A DNA stretch of 64,000 nucleotides from an uncultured Dehalococcoidia bacterium (GCA_951812795.1 OX638325.1:496001-560000), one strand, 5' to 3'; counted from the stretch's first letter, positions 27,036 to 36,486 are shown. Notes: generated from the letters alone by a model not told the origin. Translations and numbers: made by a program.

Positions 27036-27827
27036 CTACCCGGCCGATTGCCAAAGGCTGAACCGAACCCCTTGCGGATCCACGAGCGCCGCAAGCGATC
27101 CCGGAGGGACATCAATCACCCCTAGCACTAACTCCGCACCCAACGACTGCGCTTTCGCGATCGACGAATGAATATCTTCGACCATAAAGTACGTTGCCCA
27201 ACTCGCTGGTATAGATTCATCCGGCAACTGCGCGAAAGCACACGGCATCTGCTCACCATTGATTGAAAGCATCGTCAGCGTGAATTCCGCTCCTGAACGA
27301 TCGTTAGACGGAACTACCATCTTGTCGAAACCCGCACCGAAGACCTCAGAGTAAAAACCCGTAGCCACATCGAGATCTTGCGTGTGGTACTCGATCCAGC
27401 AGACCGAACCTCGTTCTCCGAACATGTCGGCGCCATAGCCTTTTAGGCTCTGCCATATGCCGAACACGGCACCTTCTGGCGTCGCAACGGTCGCGGTCAC
27501 ACCCCATCCATCGGCGTTGTGCGGACCTGAAAGCACGCTACCCCCGTTCGCCTCGATCTGTTTGGCGATGTCCTCGGCATCCTCAACAAAGACGCTGTTG
27601 ATCCAAACCCCTTCAACACCGCTGGCAACATCATCGGCCGACATCCCAGCGATATTCGCATCTCCCCGAATCGCCATGTGATAGGTGTTCCCACCCGACA
27701 TCGGCACATCCGCCCATTCCCAACCTAAGAGACCGGAATAGAACTCTTTGGCGCCTTGTGGATCAGGCGTAGCCAGAGCGAACCAGATGGGGTTGCCTTG
27801 GAGTTGGGGCGTTCTTGGCTGAGTCAT
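27036..27827 (-). CDS. Double-domain VOC family protein, paralog 6
   Basis: A 263-residue two-module VOC protein: GNPIWFALATPDPQGAKEFYSGLLGW opens module 1, which ends TPEGAVFGIWQS; module 2 opens with ERGSVCWIEYHTQDLDVATGFY and ends LVDPQGVRFSLWQSAG. It is the first VOC gene of the array in transcription order and follows the DinB gene at 27854-28372 after 26 bp, so the VOC and DinB genes may share transcripts. Confidence 0.88.
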   Translation of the reverse strand: MTQPRTPQLQGNPIWFALATPDPQGAKEFYSGLLGWEWADVPMSGGNTYHMAIRGDANIAGMSADDVASGVEGVWINSVFVEDAEDIAKQIEANGGSVLSGPHNADGWGVTATVATPEGAVFGIWQSLKGYGADMFGERGSVCWIEYHTQDLDVATGFYSEVFGAGFDKMVVPSNDRSGAEFTLTMLSINGEQMPCAFAQLPDESIPASWATYFMVEDIHSSIAKAQSLGAELVLGVIDVPPGSLAALVDPQGVRFSLWQSAG

Positions 27828-27853
27828 TTATGTATTCCTTCACAAGTCAAAGA

Positions 27854-28372
27854 TTACTTGTTGATCCCCCTAATCATCCCCCGAATATAGTCCACTTGCC
27901 CCAGATGCTCTGCCAGCTCCGCCAACAAATGACCAAGCACTGGCGCAACGGTCATCGGCTCCGTACCCATGAACCCTAAAACTCTCGCTAGGTCTTCCTC
28001 CTCCATCTCATCGGTGAAGAATTCCACAGTCCGTGTTCTAACCGCCTCGTAGTACGCCATCAGCACAGACACATCCAACTCTGGCATCGCACGAATTTGC
28101 TCCAACGTCTGCGCGAAACCTGTCCCTTCCACAATTACTCCGACGCGCTCCCGCCAACCTTGCCCGATCCAGACCGTCTCCCGCTCGCAGAGACGGGTAT
28201 TGATCCAGTAGTCCTCCGTCCGAGCCATATGCCAAACGATCCAGTCGATCGAGTTCGACTCTAACGTCGGTCGCCAATTCAACTCGTACTCATCTAGACC
28301 ATCCAACGCATTTTTCAGATCTCCGAAAACCTCGTTAAGACCCGCATCGACGATCTGCAAGAAGGGCTTCAT
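27854..28372 (-). CDS. DinB-fold protein, paralog A
   Basis: A 172-residue four-helix DinB/YfiT-type protein, starting MKPFLQIVDAGLNE. The ATG at 28372 gives the same length as its paralogs; an upstream TTG at 28387 is the alternative. The presumed metal-binding His triad is present: IVWHMARTEDYW, VLGHLLAEL and LAEHLGQVDYIRG. DinB-superfamily proteins bind a divalent metal through three His; characterised members include thiol S-transferases and maleylpyruvate isomerases that use low-molecular-weight thiols. The actual reaction here is unknown. It is last of the DinB genes, immediately before the VOC array. Confidence 0.85.
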   Translation of the reverse strand: MKPFLQIVDAGLNEVFGDLKNALDGLDEYELNWRPTLESNSIDWIVWHMARTEDYWINTRLCERETVWIGQGWRERVGVIVEGTGFAQTLEQIRAMPELDVSVLMAYYEAVRTRTVEFFTDEMEEEDLARVLGFMGTEPMTVAPVLGHLLAELAEHLGQVDYIRGMIRGINK

Positions 28373-28413
28373 CCCGGATGTTTCCAATCCTTCGTCATCA
28401 CTCGCATCCTAGT

Positions 28414-28932
28414 TCAGTTATTCAACCCCCGCATCATCCCTCGCAGGTACTCGATCTGCCCGAGATGCTCAGCTTCCTCACATAGTAAGTGCCCCAGCAC
28501 CCACGCGTAGTTGACCGGGTCGTAGCGCGGGTGCGTTATTTCAATAGTCAGATCCGACTCCTGCATCTCGTTGGCGAAGTATTCGGATGTGCCTTCCCGA
28601 ACGGCGGTGTAGTAGTCCATCACCTTTGGGACATCGAAAGCTGGCATCCCACGTATGTCCTCCGCCTCCTGACCAAATCCGTTGGTCGGTTCTTCGACAC
28701 CGCAACGCGTAGCCCAGCCATCGCGATCCCAAATCGACTCTGACTTGCGAAGCCGCATGTTGATCCAGTTGTCCTCGACGCGAGCCATGTGCCACACCAT
28801 CCAATCGATGGTGTTCGACTCCAACGCCGGACGCCAGTGGAGCTCGTCTTCGGAAAGTCCGTCGAGCGCTCTCTTTAACTTCGCGAAGGCCTCGTTCAGA
28901 CCAGAATCGATGGCGACTAAGAATGGTTGCAT
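28414..28932 (-). CDS. DinB-fold protein, paralog B
   Basis: A 172-residue DinB-fold protein, MQPFLVAIDSGLNEAFAKLKRALDG. The His triad is complete: MVWHMARVEDNW, VLGHLLCEEAEHLGQIEYLRG. The upstream gene's TGA and this gene's ATG overlap as TGATG (28930-28934), so the two are translationally coupled; a GTG one codon earlier is also possible. It is closest to paralog C by eye. Confidence 0.87.
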   Translation of the reverse strand: MQPFLVAIDSGLNEAFAKLKRALDGLSEDELHWRPALESNTIDWMVWHMARVEDNWINMRLRKSESIWDRDGWATRCGVEEPTNGFGQEAEDIRGMPAFDVPKVMDYYTAVREGTSEYFANEMQESDLTIEITHPRYDPVNYAWVLGHLLCEEAEHLGQIEYLRGMMRGLNN

Positions 28933-29450
28933 CACTTGTTCATTCCTCTCATCATCCCGCGCAGATACTCAATCTGCCCGAGGTGTTCAGCTTCTTCGCA
29001 TAGTAGCCGACCCAGAATCCCAGCACCGGTCCAACCGCGAAAGTTCGTGTGCTCAATGACTCTCGAAAGGTCACTTTCACGCATCACGTTGGCGAAATAG
29101 TCCGATGTTGCGTTGCGGATCGACCGGTAGTATTCCATGACCTTCGGGACGTTGATGCGTCCCATATCGCGGATTTCATCCATCGTCATCCCAGCGCCGG
29201 CACCTTCGTAGGAGATACCCAAACGTTCGCCCCAACCATCGCGTTCCCAGATCGGGTCTTGTTTCTGAAGCACAACATTGACCAAATTGTCCTCGACACG
29301 GGCCATGTGCCACACCATCCAATCGATGGAGTTCGCCTCCAAGGTGGGCCGCCAACTAAGCTCATCCTCAGTAAGCCCTTCCAACGCCCAATTCAGTTTT
29401 TGAAACGCCTCGTTCAATCCCGAATCGATCACTGCCAAAAACGGTCTCAT
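28932..29450 (-). CDS. DinB-fold protein, paralog C, with altered metal-binding His
   Basis: A 172-residue DinB-fold protein from the ATG at 29450 (MRPFLAVIDSGLNEAF); the longer frame to 29534 is not supported by the paralogs. The first and last His are kept (MVWHMARVEDN, EEAEHLGQIEYLRG), but the middle one is Arg: ILGRLLCEE, where the other three copies have LGH. The triad is therefore incomplete and metal binding may be weakened or lost. It is coupled to paralog B by a TGATG overlap. Confidence 0.85.
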   Translation of the reverse strand: MRPFLAVIDSGLNEAFQKLNWALEGLTEDELSWRPTLEANSIDWMVWHMARVEDNLVNVVLQKQDPIWERDGWGERLGISYEGAGAGMTMDEIRDMGRINVPKVMEYYRSIRNATSDYFANVMRESDLSRVIEHTNFRGWTGAGILGRLLCEEAEHLGQIEYLRGMMRGMNK

Positions 29451-29553
29451 CTCAATATTCTTTCGTCGCACCAAACCTATTGCGAAGGACATCCCCCACG
29501 CGATATGGGAATAACGACCCGCTGACAGAGACATCGCTCCTCTACACGAAGGA

Positions 29554-29907
29554 CTACTCCAACCGCCGAAACTTGGACCACACCCACGCCCACCCGTGTC
29601 GAGCTTTCCGCACGCCGAAAAATATCAGTCCATAACCTGCAGCATAAACCGCCAATGCACCAATCACGGATGCCGAAGCGTAACCGAAGGACCAGTCCTT
29701 GTCCTCGGCAAAATAAATCGAAATCACCACGATCAGTGTCACAACCCCCATTAAAATCGCGAACAGCGAATTATTCAAGCCTCTGCGTTGTACTTCGTAA
29801 CTTCTTTGATCCAACACGAATTTGAACAACGGATGTTCCAACGGCAACGATGAAATACACTCGTTGAGTTCCTCCACGGTCATTTTCATGATGTCTTTAC
29901 GGGTCAT
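29554..29907 (-). CDS. Small membrane protein with two C-terminal helices
   Basis: About 117 residues from the ATG at 29907 (MTRKDIMKMTVEELNECI); an in-frame start at 29931 is also open. The N-terminal 60 residues are soluble and charged. Two membrane helices follow (LFAILMGVVTLIVVISIYF and ASVIGALAVYAAGYGLIFFGV), then a basic aromatic tail HGWAWVWSKF. I do not recognise a family. It interrupts the DinB genes on the same strand. Confidence 0.5.
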   Translation of the reverse strand: MTRKDIMKMTVEELNECISSLPLEHPLFKFVLDQRSYEVQRRGLNNSLFAILMGVVTLIVVISIYFAEDKDWSFGYASASVIGALAVYAAGYGLIFFGVRKARHGWAWVWSKFRRLE

Positions 29908-30072
29908 GTTGTCATTCAACGCGCGCCTCACGGTTTATTGCGTCATTGTTTGCGAGTTTGTGGTCGCCGTCGCGAAAACTGCCGAATCAATGCCTAAACG
30001 AATTTGACAGGATGCCGCCCGCCCAACCTTGGTCTTTGAAATGACAAAAATATCCTGTGTGACCGGCTTTTG

Positions 30073-30324
30073 TCACGCATTCTTGCCCGTCACCATGTTG
30101 TGGGACACTATAGCCAATTCACTCTGACTCTCTTCGTGATTGACGATGAAGAATTCATCCGTGGGATTTTCGACTGGTAATTCGATGCTTGCCATCGGCG
30201 GAGGCGGCAACGTAATGTCCGCGCCATGCTTATTTTTGAAGTACTGCAAGCTCGTGTCGTGGAATTCGAGTTGCTTCCGTTCCCCTTTTGGTTTGTCGTA
30301 ACGATCTTGCAAGGTGGCACACAT
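30073..30324 (-). CDS. Hypothetical protein of 83 residues
   Basis: A short open frame with credible composition (hydrophilic N-terminus, a PPPP turn, then IELPVENPTDEFFIVNHEE) but no recognised domain. It is the best candidate gene in the otherwise unassigned 29908-30442 interval, where nothing else stands out. The start and even the reality of the gene are uncertain. Confidence 0.3.
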   Translation of the reverse strand: MCATLQDRYDKPKGERKQLEFHDTSLQYFKNKHGADITLPPPPMASIELPVENPTDEFFIVNHEESQSELAIVSHNMVTGKNA

Positions 30325-30442
30325 CGGTCAACTCCCAACTGTCAATGATTCCAATTACATCGGAGAATTTTAATTCACAGATGGTTACCGATGCCTCTGT
30401 TAAACCTCTCCCGTACTCCACTCGGCGCCGACCACACAACCT

Positions 30443-30961
30443 CTAACCGTCAACTCCGCGCATGATCCCGCGCACGTATGCGATCTGACCAAGATGCTGA
30501 GCTTCTTCCACCAAGATGTGCCCCAATACCCAAGCGCCACTCACTGCGACCTGCCGCCGCGGGTGATAGAACTCTTTGTCGAGATCCTCGACCGGCATCT
30601 GATCGAGATGTGCCAATGTGGCTTTGCGGGCCACCCGATAGTACTCCATCATCTCGTTGATGTCGGTCTTCGGCATTGCGCGCATCATCTCTGCTGTGTC
30701 CTCCCGGCCGTAGTCGTCGGGATCCATGCCGAAGCGTTTATACCAGCCATCCTTGACCCAGATGTCGTCGTCCTGGCGGAGCACGAGATTGACCCAGCGG
30801 TCTTCGACGCGGGCCATGTGCCACACGATCCACTCGATGAAGTTCGCGTGGATCGCAGGTTGAAAACGCAACTCGTCCTCGCTCAAACCATCCAATGCCT
30901 TCTCCAACTCCTCCATGTACTCGATCAACCCACTTCGAACCGCATCTTTGAAATCTGCCAT
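30443..30961 (-). CDS. DinB-fold protein, paralog D
   Basis: A 172-residue DinB-fold protein, MADFKDAVRSGLIEYMEELEKALDG. GGAG lies eight or nine bases before the ATG at 30961. His triad complete: IVWHMARVEDRW, VLGHILVEE, EAQHLGQIAYVRG. It is the most divergent of the four copies and the first in transcription order, 56 bp downstream of the mannonate-dehydratase-like gene. Confidence 0.87.
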   Translation of the reverse strand: MADFKDAVRSGLIEYMEELEKALDGLSEDELRFQPAIHANFIEWIVWHMARVEDRWVNLVLRQDDDIWVKDGWYKRFGMDPDDYGREDTAEMMRAMPKTDINEMMEYYRVARKATLAHLDQMPVEDLDKEFYHPRRQVAVSGAWVLGHILVEEAQHLGQIAYVRGIMRGVDG

Positions 30962-31017
30962 CGTTTATCTCCTAACTCCCATTGATTCCCCTTTGGGCGT
31001 CAATGGGGAGGGTTTCT

Positions 31018-31992
31018 TTATCCCACGCTCTGCTTCGTGACCGCCTCTATCATCGCCTGAATGTAGCCGTTGGCGAACGCCCTGCCTCGGTGGCCCCACG
31101 GCGTGTCCTCAAACGTCTGCGGAACGTGGTCGTCGATGAAGAACGAGTCGTATCCGACCTCATGATAGATCTGCATGGCCTTGTACATGTCTACGTGACC
31201 AGTGTTGATGAACTCCTCGCGGAACTTCGGCACCGGGCCAGAGACGTTGCGGAAGTGGACGTAGAGGATCTTCTTTCGCTCACCGAAGTAACGGATCATG
31301 TCGTAGATCCCGCCGTTCGCCGCATCCTCCATCTCGGAGAATGTGCCTTGGCAGAACTCGATTGCGTTGCAGGGCGAATCGACGATCTCGATCAGGCGCT
31401 TGTAAGAGTCGAACGACCTGAACAGCTGCGGGATTCCGCCGAGCTTCTCAACCGGTGGATCGCAAGGATGAATTCCGCACCTTACTCCCGCTTCCTCTGC
31501 CACCGGCGTGATGATCCGAATCCACTCCTCCAACCGCTCCCACATCTCCTCTTCGGTGTGGTCCCGACCATGCGTGTTCGGCATCTTCAGCGCCTGGTCA
31601 TAGTCGAACGCTGTCGCCAGCGCACCGCCCCTTATCAACTCCGGTTCCGTCCGCCACACATGCGAGGGCATCCAGTTGTAACCGAATATCGGGATACCCG
31701 CCGCCCCGATGTTGCGAACTGTCTGGATCATGTTCTCGATCTGGCGATCACGATTTGGACCGCCGAGCATGATGTCCACGTAAAAATGCGTCGGCACGTT
31801 CTCCAGTGCCATCAACTTCAACCCCTCGCACTCGACTTGTAAGCGCAGCTTCACCAGATCGTTCACCGCCCACTTTCCGCCAGCATCCGGTAATTGAGGC
31901 GTGTTCAGCAACACGTCCTTCACGCCATACTGCGCCGCAAACCGCAGATACTCTCGGCCCGGCGTGCTGAACTGTCCAAATCCTGCTCGCAT
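31018..31992 (-). CDS. Mannonate dehydratase-like protein (UxuA family)
   Basis: A 324-residue UxuA-type TIM-barrel protein. The start at 31992 follows CAGGAG with eight bases spacing; the open frame to 32250 is an upstream extension. UxuA motifs are present: GIHPCDPP (His, Cys), NAIEFCQGTFSEM, YVHFRNVSG and GHVDMYKAM near residue 245. UxuA removes water from D-mannonate to give 2-keto-3-deoxygluconate in glucuronate catabolism. The protein is shorter than E. coli UxuA (394), so the substrate may differ. No other hexuronate genes lie nearby, although an enolase-superfamily dehydratase is at 2.3 kb. Confidence 0.85.
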   Translation of the reverse strand: MRAGFGQFSTPGREYLRFAAQYGVKDVLLNTPQLPDAGGKWAVNDLVKLRLQVECEGLKLMALENVPTHFYVDIMLGGPNRDRQIENMIQTVRNIGAAGIPIFGYNWMPSHVWRTEPELIRGGALATAFDYDQALKMPNTHGRDHTEEEMWERLEEWIRIITPVAEEAGVRCGIHPCDPPVEKLGGIPQLFRSFDSYKRLIEIVDSPCNAIEFCQGTFSEMEDAANGGIYDMIRYFGERKKILYVHFRNVSGPVPKFREEFINTGHVDMYKAMQIYHEVGYDSFFIDDHVPQTFEDTPWGHRGRAFANGYIQAMIEAVTKQSVG

Positions 31993-32119
31993 CTCACAAG
32001 CTCCTGTCGATCGTTCGGTTAACAGAAAATTCGATTGATTGAACTCTACATCCATTCGGCGGCGTGGCGCAATCGGCTGTCGTTTATCGTTGAATGACAC
32101 CCGAGGTTTGGGCATCGAA

Positions 32120-32674
32120 TTGGCACGAATTCTAGTGACGTATGGAACGAAACACGGCTCAACCGCCGAGATCGCAACGCGCATCGGACAGCGTATCACG
32201 GCCGCCGGATTCGACACCGACACTCTGCAAGCCAATCTGGGGATCGACATCTCAAAGTACGACGCCCTTGTAGTCGGGTCTCCGATATACGCCGGTCAGT
32301 GGCTCCCAGAATCAACCCTCCTTTTCGCCGTCCATCGAGAACGCGTGAGTGACAAACCAACCGCCCTATTCAGCGTAGGTATGATCGACGTCAAACACCC
32401 CGGAAAACTGCGCGAGGAACACGACGCCTGGATCGAAAAAGCCTTCACCGAAGAAGAAATCCAACTCAACATCGTCTCAACCGCCACCTTTCGAGGCGCC
32501 TACTCGCGAAGAAACCTCCCGACTTGGCTGCGCATGATCGACTACATTCTCCGAATCGCGCCGCAAGGCGATCACCGACAGTGGGACGAAATCGAACGCT
32601 GGGGCGATGAGGTCGCAATCACACTTAGACGCGTGCTTGACCCGAATTACGGCGACGAAACCGAATGCTCTTGA
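32120..32674 (+). CDS. Flavodoxin-domain protein (HemG-like)
   Basis: About 185 residues. The FMN phosphate loop ILVTYGTKHGSTAEIA is at the N-terminus and YDALVVGSPIYAGQWLPES in the middle, as in menaquinone-dependent protoporphyrinogen oxidase HemG and related flavodoxins. The start is unclear: TTG at 32120 gives a normal MARILVTYG opening, while TTG 32108 or 32039 would lengthen it. The divergent neighbour is the UxuA-like gene and the stop overlaps the TatD start (TGATG). Haem synthesis is possible but unproven. Confidence 0.75.
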   Translation: MARILVTYGTKHGSTAEIATRIGQRITAAGFDTDTLQANLGIDISKYDALVVGSPIYAGQWLPESTLLFAVHRERVSDKPTALFSVGMIDVKHPGKLREEHDAWIEKAFTEEEIQLNIVSTATFRGAYSRRNLPTWLRMIDYILRIAPQGDHRQWDEIERWGDEVAITLRRVLDPNYGDETECS

Positions 32675-33432
32675 TGCTCGTCGATATTCACACCCACATC
32701 CAACAGCACGACCCGTCCGAAGTTCCGGGGATGCTCCAACGCGCCACTCAAGCCGGTGTGACGACCATCATCGCAGCCGGAACTACTGTGGACGATTCCC
32801 GCAAAGCGATCCGCCTCGCCGAAACCTACCCAAACATCTACGCTGGAGTGGGCATCCATCCCTCAGACCTCGAAGCGCCGATCTCGCCGGAAGATGTAGG
32901 GGCACTCGATGAAATGGCGTCACACGAACGCGTTACCGTCATGAGCGAGATCGGTATCGACCACATGCCAAACAGCCCCGACCATCGCTGGCAAGAAGAA
33001 GCATTCGCCGCCCAGATCGAGATTGCCAAGCGACACGACCTGCCCGTCGTGTTCCATGTCCGCGAACACCTCGACGACCTCTCTCGCTTCCAAGCCCGCG
33101 CCACTGCCCTCTCAATCCTCGCCGACCACGACGCCGGAAACCTCGGAGGTGCCGCCCACTACTTTCAAGGCAACTTCCAATACGCCAAGAAAATCCTCGA
33201 CCTCGGTCTCAAAATCTCCTTTGCCAAACCATTGCTCCGATCACCGGAACTCCAAGATGTCGCACGTCGGGTTCCGGCGGACTGTATCGTTTTAGAGACC
33301 GACGCCTATCCTCAACCCTTCAAAAAGAACCGCGCCAAATGGACGGAGCCGAAGGACGTGCGGTTAGTTGCCGAGTGTTTGGTGGAGATACTGGGCGTGA
33401 GTATGGAGACATTTCACGATCGGTCACTTTGA
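32674..33432 (+). CDS. TatD family metal-dependent hydrolase
   Basis: A 252-residue TatD-type amidohydrolase, probably a nuclease or phosphodiesterase. Motifs: LVDIHTHI (HxH), GVGIHPSD, MSEIGIDH (metal Glu), PVVFHVRE (His), AAHYFQG (His) and LETDAYP (Asp). The ATG at 32674 gives the usual MLVDIHTH start and overlaps the flavodoxin stop as TGATG; an ATG at 32665 would add three residues. Confidence 0.9.
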   Translation: MLVDIHTHIQQHDPSEVPGMLQRATQAGVTTIIAAGTTVDDSRKAIRLAETYPNIYAGVGIHPSDLEAPISPEDVGALDEMASHERVTVMSEIGIDHMPNSPDHRWQEEAFAAQIEIAKRHDLPVVFHVREHLDDLSRFQARATALSILADHDAGNLGGAAHYFQGNFQYAKKILDLGLKISFAKPLLRSPELQDVARRVPADCIVLETDAYPQPFKKNRAKWTEPKDVRLVAECLVEILGVSMETFHDRSL

Positions 33433-33537
33433 CACGGTGTTCTTTTTTCCAGATTGGTTTGTACAAGCAAAAACACCAAACGTGCTAACATCAGAAAACA
33501 ACATCACATGCGAAACCCCCGCAAGCGGGAGGGCGCG

Positions 33538-34263
33538 ATGACATTAACCGAAACTTTCATTCCTTACAACCGCCAACCCACCTACGATGCGCAGATCGCG
33601 GCGTTGGATTGGGATATGGTTCCACCTCCCGACGCCATGCAGCAAGAATTACCGCTGACAGACCTGGTCGCAACGATCCGAGACGCGCTAATGCGAAGAG
33701 AACCCGACCAAACGGTGTTCATTAGTTCCAGCACCTTCCTTTGCTACGATCCAACCAATCTAAACCGTCGCCTGCAACCCGACCTTTACGTAGCATTTGG
33801 CGTGGAAGAACCAGCGATCAGAGACCGAGATGCGGGCTACCTCCCTTGGGAAGTCGGTAAACAGCCTGATTTCGTCCTCGAATTGGCTTCAGTTAGCACA
33901 GCCCGAAACGACCTGACGGGTAAACGCGATATCTACGCATCGATGGGCATCCCCGAATACTGGCGCTTCGACGCTACCGGTGGCGATTTCTACGGCGATC
34001 CTCTTGTCGGCGAGCATTTGGTAGACGGCGCATACGAATTGCTTCCGATAATCGAGGAACCAGACGGACATCCGAAAGGTTTCAGTCCCGCCCTCGGTCT
34101 TACCCTCGCATGGGTTGACGGTGTGTTCCGAATATTCGACGCTTCGGAGAACCAGTACTCAAAAACGGCCGACGAACGTTTGGCGGCCGACGAAGATCGG
34201 ATCCGCCAGCTCGAAGAGCAACTCAGAGAACTGCGCTCAAGTCGCAACGGCGATTCCGTTTGA
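33538..34263 (+). CDS. Uma2 family endonuclease-like protein
   Basis: A 241-residue Uma2 (DUF820) protein with PD-(D/E)xK-like core: RRLQPDLYVAFG supplies the Asp, DFVLELASVST the Glu, then RDIYASMGIPEYW. A C-terminal coiled coil (RLAADEDRIRQLEEQLREL) follows, as in many Uma2 proteins. The start is ATG 33538 with GGGAGG five bases upstream; the frame is open to 33454. It is the first of three adjacent plus-strand genes. The cellular role of Uma2 proteins is unknown. Confidence 0.9.
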   Translation: MTLTETFIPYNRQPTYDAQIAALDWDMVPPPDAMQQELPLTDLVATIRDALMRREPDQTVFISSSTFLCYDPTNLNRRLQPDLYVAFGVEEPAIRDRDAGYLPWEVGKQPDFVLELASVSTARNDLTGKRDIYASMGIPEYWRFDATGGDFYGDPLVGEHLVDGAYELLPIIEEPDGHPKGFSPALGLTLAWVDGVFRIFDASENQYSKTADERLAADEDRIRQLEEQLRELRSSRNGDSV

Positions 34264-34298
34264 TCGATTGCGGCCAGACGACGATCCGTGAAACACCG

Positions 34299-34886
34299 AT
34301 GCGACTCAACGTCGCACTCAAAGAATGGTCCGCAACCATCGACGCACTCGCGTCAGGCGACCAACTGTTCCTGCTCCGAAAAGGCGGCATCCGCGAAACC
34401 AACCGCCGCTTCGAACTTCCACACCGTCGATTCCTCCTCTACCCCACCCACTTCCACGAAGCGAACTTGCTAATCAAACCGAAATTCAAGCATCTCGTCG
34501 ATTCGAGAGATCCCGTTGCACGTGAGACCGTGGTGTTTAAAGCATTCGCTGAAGTTACCGACGTGTTGAGCGTCAATGATGCCGATGCTTTGGATGCGCT
34601 GTCGGAACTGCATATCTGGTCGGACGAGTTCGTAACTAAGCGCATTGCTTGGAAACCACGCCACGCCGCTGACCTGATCGTGCTCAAAACCTACACGCTT
34701 ACCACTCCCGTCCGCCTGCCTGTCGAACCGCATCACAAAGGCTGCAAGTCTTGGGTTGAGATCGATCCGTCTATCGAAATTGCCGGCTCCAAACCCGCAG
34801 TACCCGAGCCAGAATGGGTGGACCGCGCGCAAAGAATTAGACTTTTGCTTTCGGGAACCTCTGCGAAACCCGTTCTGGCAGCATGA
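34299..34886 (+). CDS. DUF1802 family protein
   Basis: A 195-residue DUF1802 protein starting [20 protein letters not shown]. Family features are [20 protein letters not shown] and, near the middle, [18 protein letters not shown]1802 is found in cyanobacteria, Chloroflexota and others with no established function. It lies between the Uma2 and aldo/keto reductase genes; its stop overlaps the next start as ATGA. Confidence 0.85.
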   Translation: MRLNVALKEWSATIDALASGDQLFLLRKGGIRETNRRFELPHRRFLLYPTHFHEANLLIKPKFKHLVDSRDPVARETVVFKAFAEVTDVLSVNDADALDALSELHIWSDEFVTKRIAWKPRHAADLIVLKTYTLTTPVRLPVEPHHKGCKSWVEIDPSIEIAGSKPAVPEPEWVDRAQRIRLLLSGTSAKPVLAA

Positions 34887-35953
34887 AGTATCGACAACTC
34901 AAATCGACCGATCTGATACTTTCAGAGGTCGGTTTCGGCGTTTGGGGCGTTGCTACAACGTGGTGGGGGGTGACAGATCGGGACTTCGGCGTTCAACTGC
35001 TCCGAAAGGCTCGCGACCTCGGCATTACCTTCTTCGATACCGCCCCCGCATACGGAGACGGTTATGGAGAAACGATCCTGGCCAAAGCATTCACGCCTAG
35101 CGAACGGAACGATCTCGTCATTGGTACGAAATTCGGGTACGACCTCGATGCCCCGCGGGCCGGTCACCGCGAACGTCCGCACGACTGGTCGCCAGAAGCG
35201 GTTTCCAAGCAATGCGATCAATCCCTCAGTCGCCTGAGTGCTGACTGCATCGACCTCTTCCAGATGCACAACGCACGTTTGGACGCCATTCGGCGCGACG
35301 ACACGTTCGACGAGTTGGAACGGCTCATAGACGCCGGCAAAATACGACACTACGCCGTCGCGGTAGGCCCCGACCTCGGATGGCAGGACGAAGGAATCGC
35401 CGCAGTATCCGAGCGTCGTGTGCCAGCCCAGATCATCTACTCGCTGCTGGAACAGGACCCCGCCAGGGCGATCATCGATGCAGCAATCGCAAACGATGTC
35501 GGAGTCTTCACACGAGTTCCGCACGCTTCAGGAATGCTCGACGGCACACACACCAAAGACACCGTTTTGGATGAAACGCCGTTCGGGCAATCCGACCATC
35601 GTTCATATCGAAGGCTGATGTGGATGAAATCCGCGATCCGCAAAATCGCCTCTATCGACTTCCTGCTCGAAAACTACGATGCCACGATCGGCCAGTTGGC
35701 CATCCGATTCTGCCTGATGCCAATGGTCGTTGCGTCATGCACTCCCACCATCACCAGCGAAGCAATGTTGACAGAATACGTCGCCGCAAGCAACATGGGC
35801 CGCCTCACCGCACAAGACCAGACCGCGCTCGATCACCTCTACGCCGCGAACTTCGGCGTGGACGAAGAACCAGCACGCATGAAATCCAGCGTCTCAAAGA
35901 CTGGTTTCGTTTTGACCGACGGAGCGACTGAGGCAGAGCCGATCGCCGCTTAG
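34883..35953 (+). CDS. Aldo/keto reductase
   Basis: A 356-residue NAD(P)H-dependent aldo/keto reductase. The catalytic tetrad is visible: [11 protein letters not shown] (Asp, Tyr), IGTKFGYD (Lys) and LFQMHNA (His). VGFGVWG near the start and [11 protein letters not shown] near residue 270 are further hallmarks; AKRs of this length often act on sugars or related carbonyls. The ATG overlaps the DUF1802 stop (ATGA), indicating translational coupling. Confidence 0.9.
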   Translation: MKYRQLKSTDLILSEVGFGVWGVATTWWGVTDRDFGVQLLRKARDLGITFFDTAPAYGDGYGETILAKAFTPSERNDLVIGTKFGYDLDAPRAGHRERPHDWSPEAVSKQCDQSLSRLSADCIDLFQMHNARLDAIRRDDTFDELERLIDAGKIRHYAVAVGPDLGWQDEGIAAVSERRVPAQIIYSLLEQDPARAIIDAAIANDVGVFTRVPHASGMLDGTHTKDTVLDETPFGQSDHRSYRRLMWMKSAIRKIASIDFLLENYDATIGQLAIRFCLMPMVVASCTPTITSEAMLTEYVAASNMGRLTAQDQTALDHLYAANFGVDEEPARMKSSVSKTGFVLTDGATEAEPIAA

Positions 35954-35961
35954 CGCGTCGA

Positions 35962-36486
35962 TCACTCTTCTGCTTCTTGCGATTCGGACGTGGTTGCCAC
36001 GGTTAGTTCGGACACATCCTCGATCGATTCATCGTCGGCTTCGTCATCATCCGCGTAGCGGCAAAGCTCGCCTTCCAACAGATCGAAGTCCCGTTTCGAG
36101 AGTATGTGCACCATCCCGAAAAACGCTAGGTCCCACATCTCAGGCGGCCAGCGCCTGACGTACTCCAACGTCGGCCCCAACTGACGCGCATCTACCCAGT
36201 CGTCTTCGGATGGCAACTCGTCGAGCTTGATGTTCACTCGGTTGTTAAACCGTTCTCGTTTCGAAGAGTGCTTCCAAATCCGTGGTCCGTCGCGGAAACT
36301 CTTGCTAGCGACCGTTGCGGTAGCTGCGAACTTACGATCGTCTCGGATATAAAAAATCAGACGATCGCCTTGAGCCATCTGCGAAGCCTTGCGCGAGTTT
36401 GACGCATCGACTCCCAAAAGATCGAAGCCCCGGTCACGCGTGATCTCAAAGTTCTCGCGCGTGGTGTTGATCATCCAGCATGTCAT
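35962..36486 (-). CDS. EVE domain protein
   Basis: A 174-residue protein whose first 145 residues are an EVE (PUA-like) domain: CWMINTTRENFEITRDRGF, GDRLIFYIRDDRKFAATATV and a C-terminal FGMVHILSKRDFDLL. EVE domains bind modified bases in RNA or DNA. The tail (DDDEADDESIED) is strongly acidic. The start is ATG 36486; the upstream TTG at 36495 is less likely. It is convergent with the reductase. Confidence 0.85.
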   Translation of the reverse strand: MTCWMINTTRENFEITRDRGFDLLGVDASNSRKASQMAQGDRLIFYIRDDRKFAATATVASKSFRDGPRIWKHSSKRERFNNRVNIKLDELPSEDDWVDARQLGPTLEYVRRWPPEMWDLAFFGMVHILSKRDFDLLEGELCRYADDDEADDESIEDVSELTVATTSESQEAEE

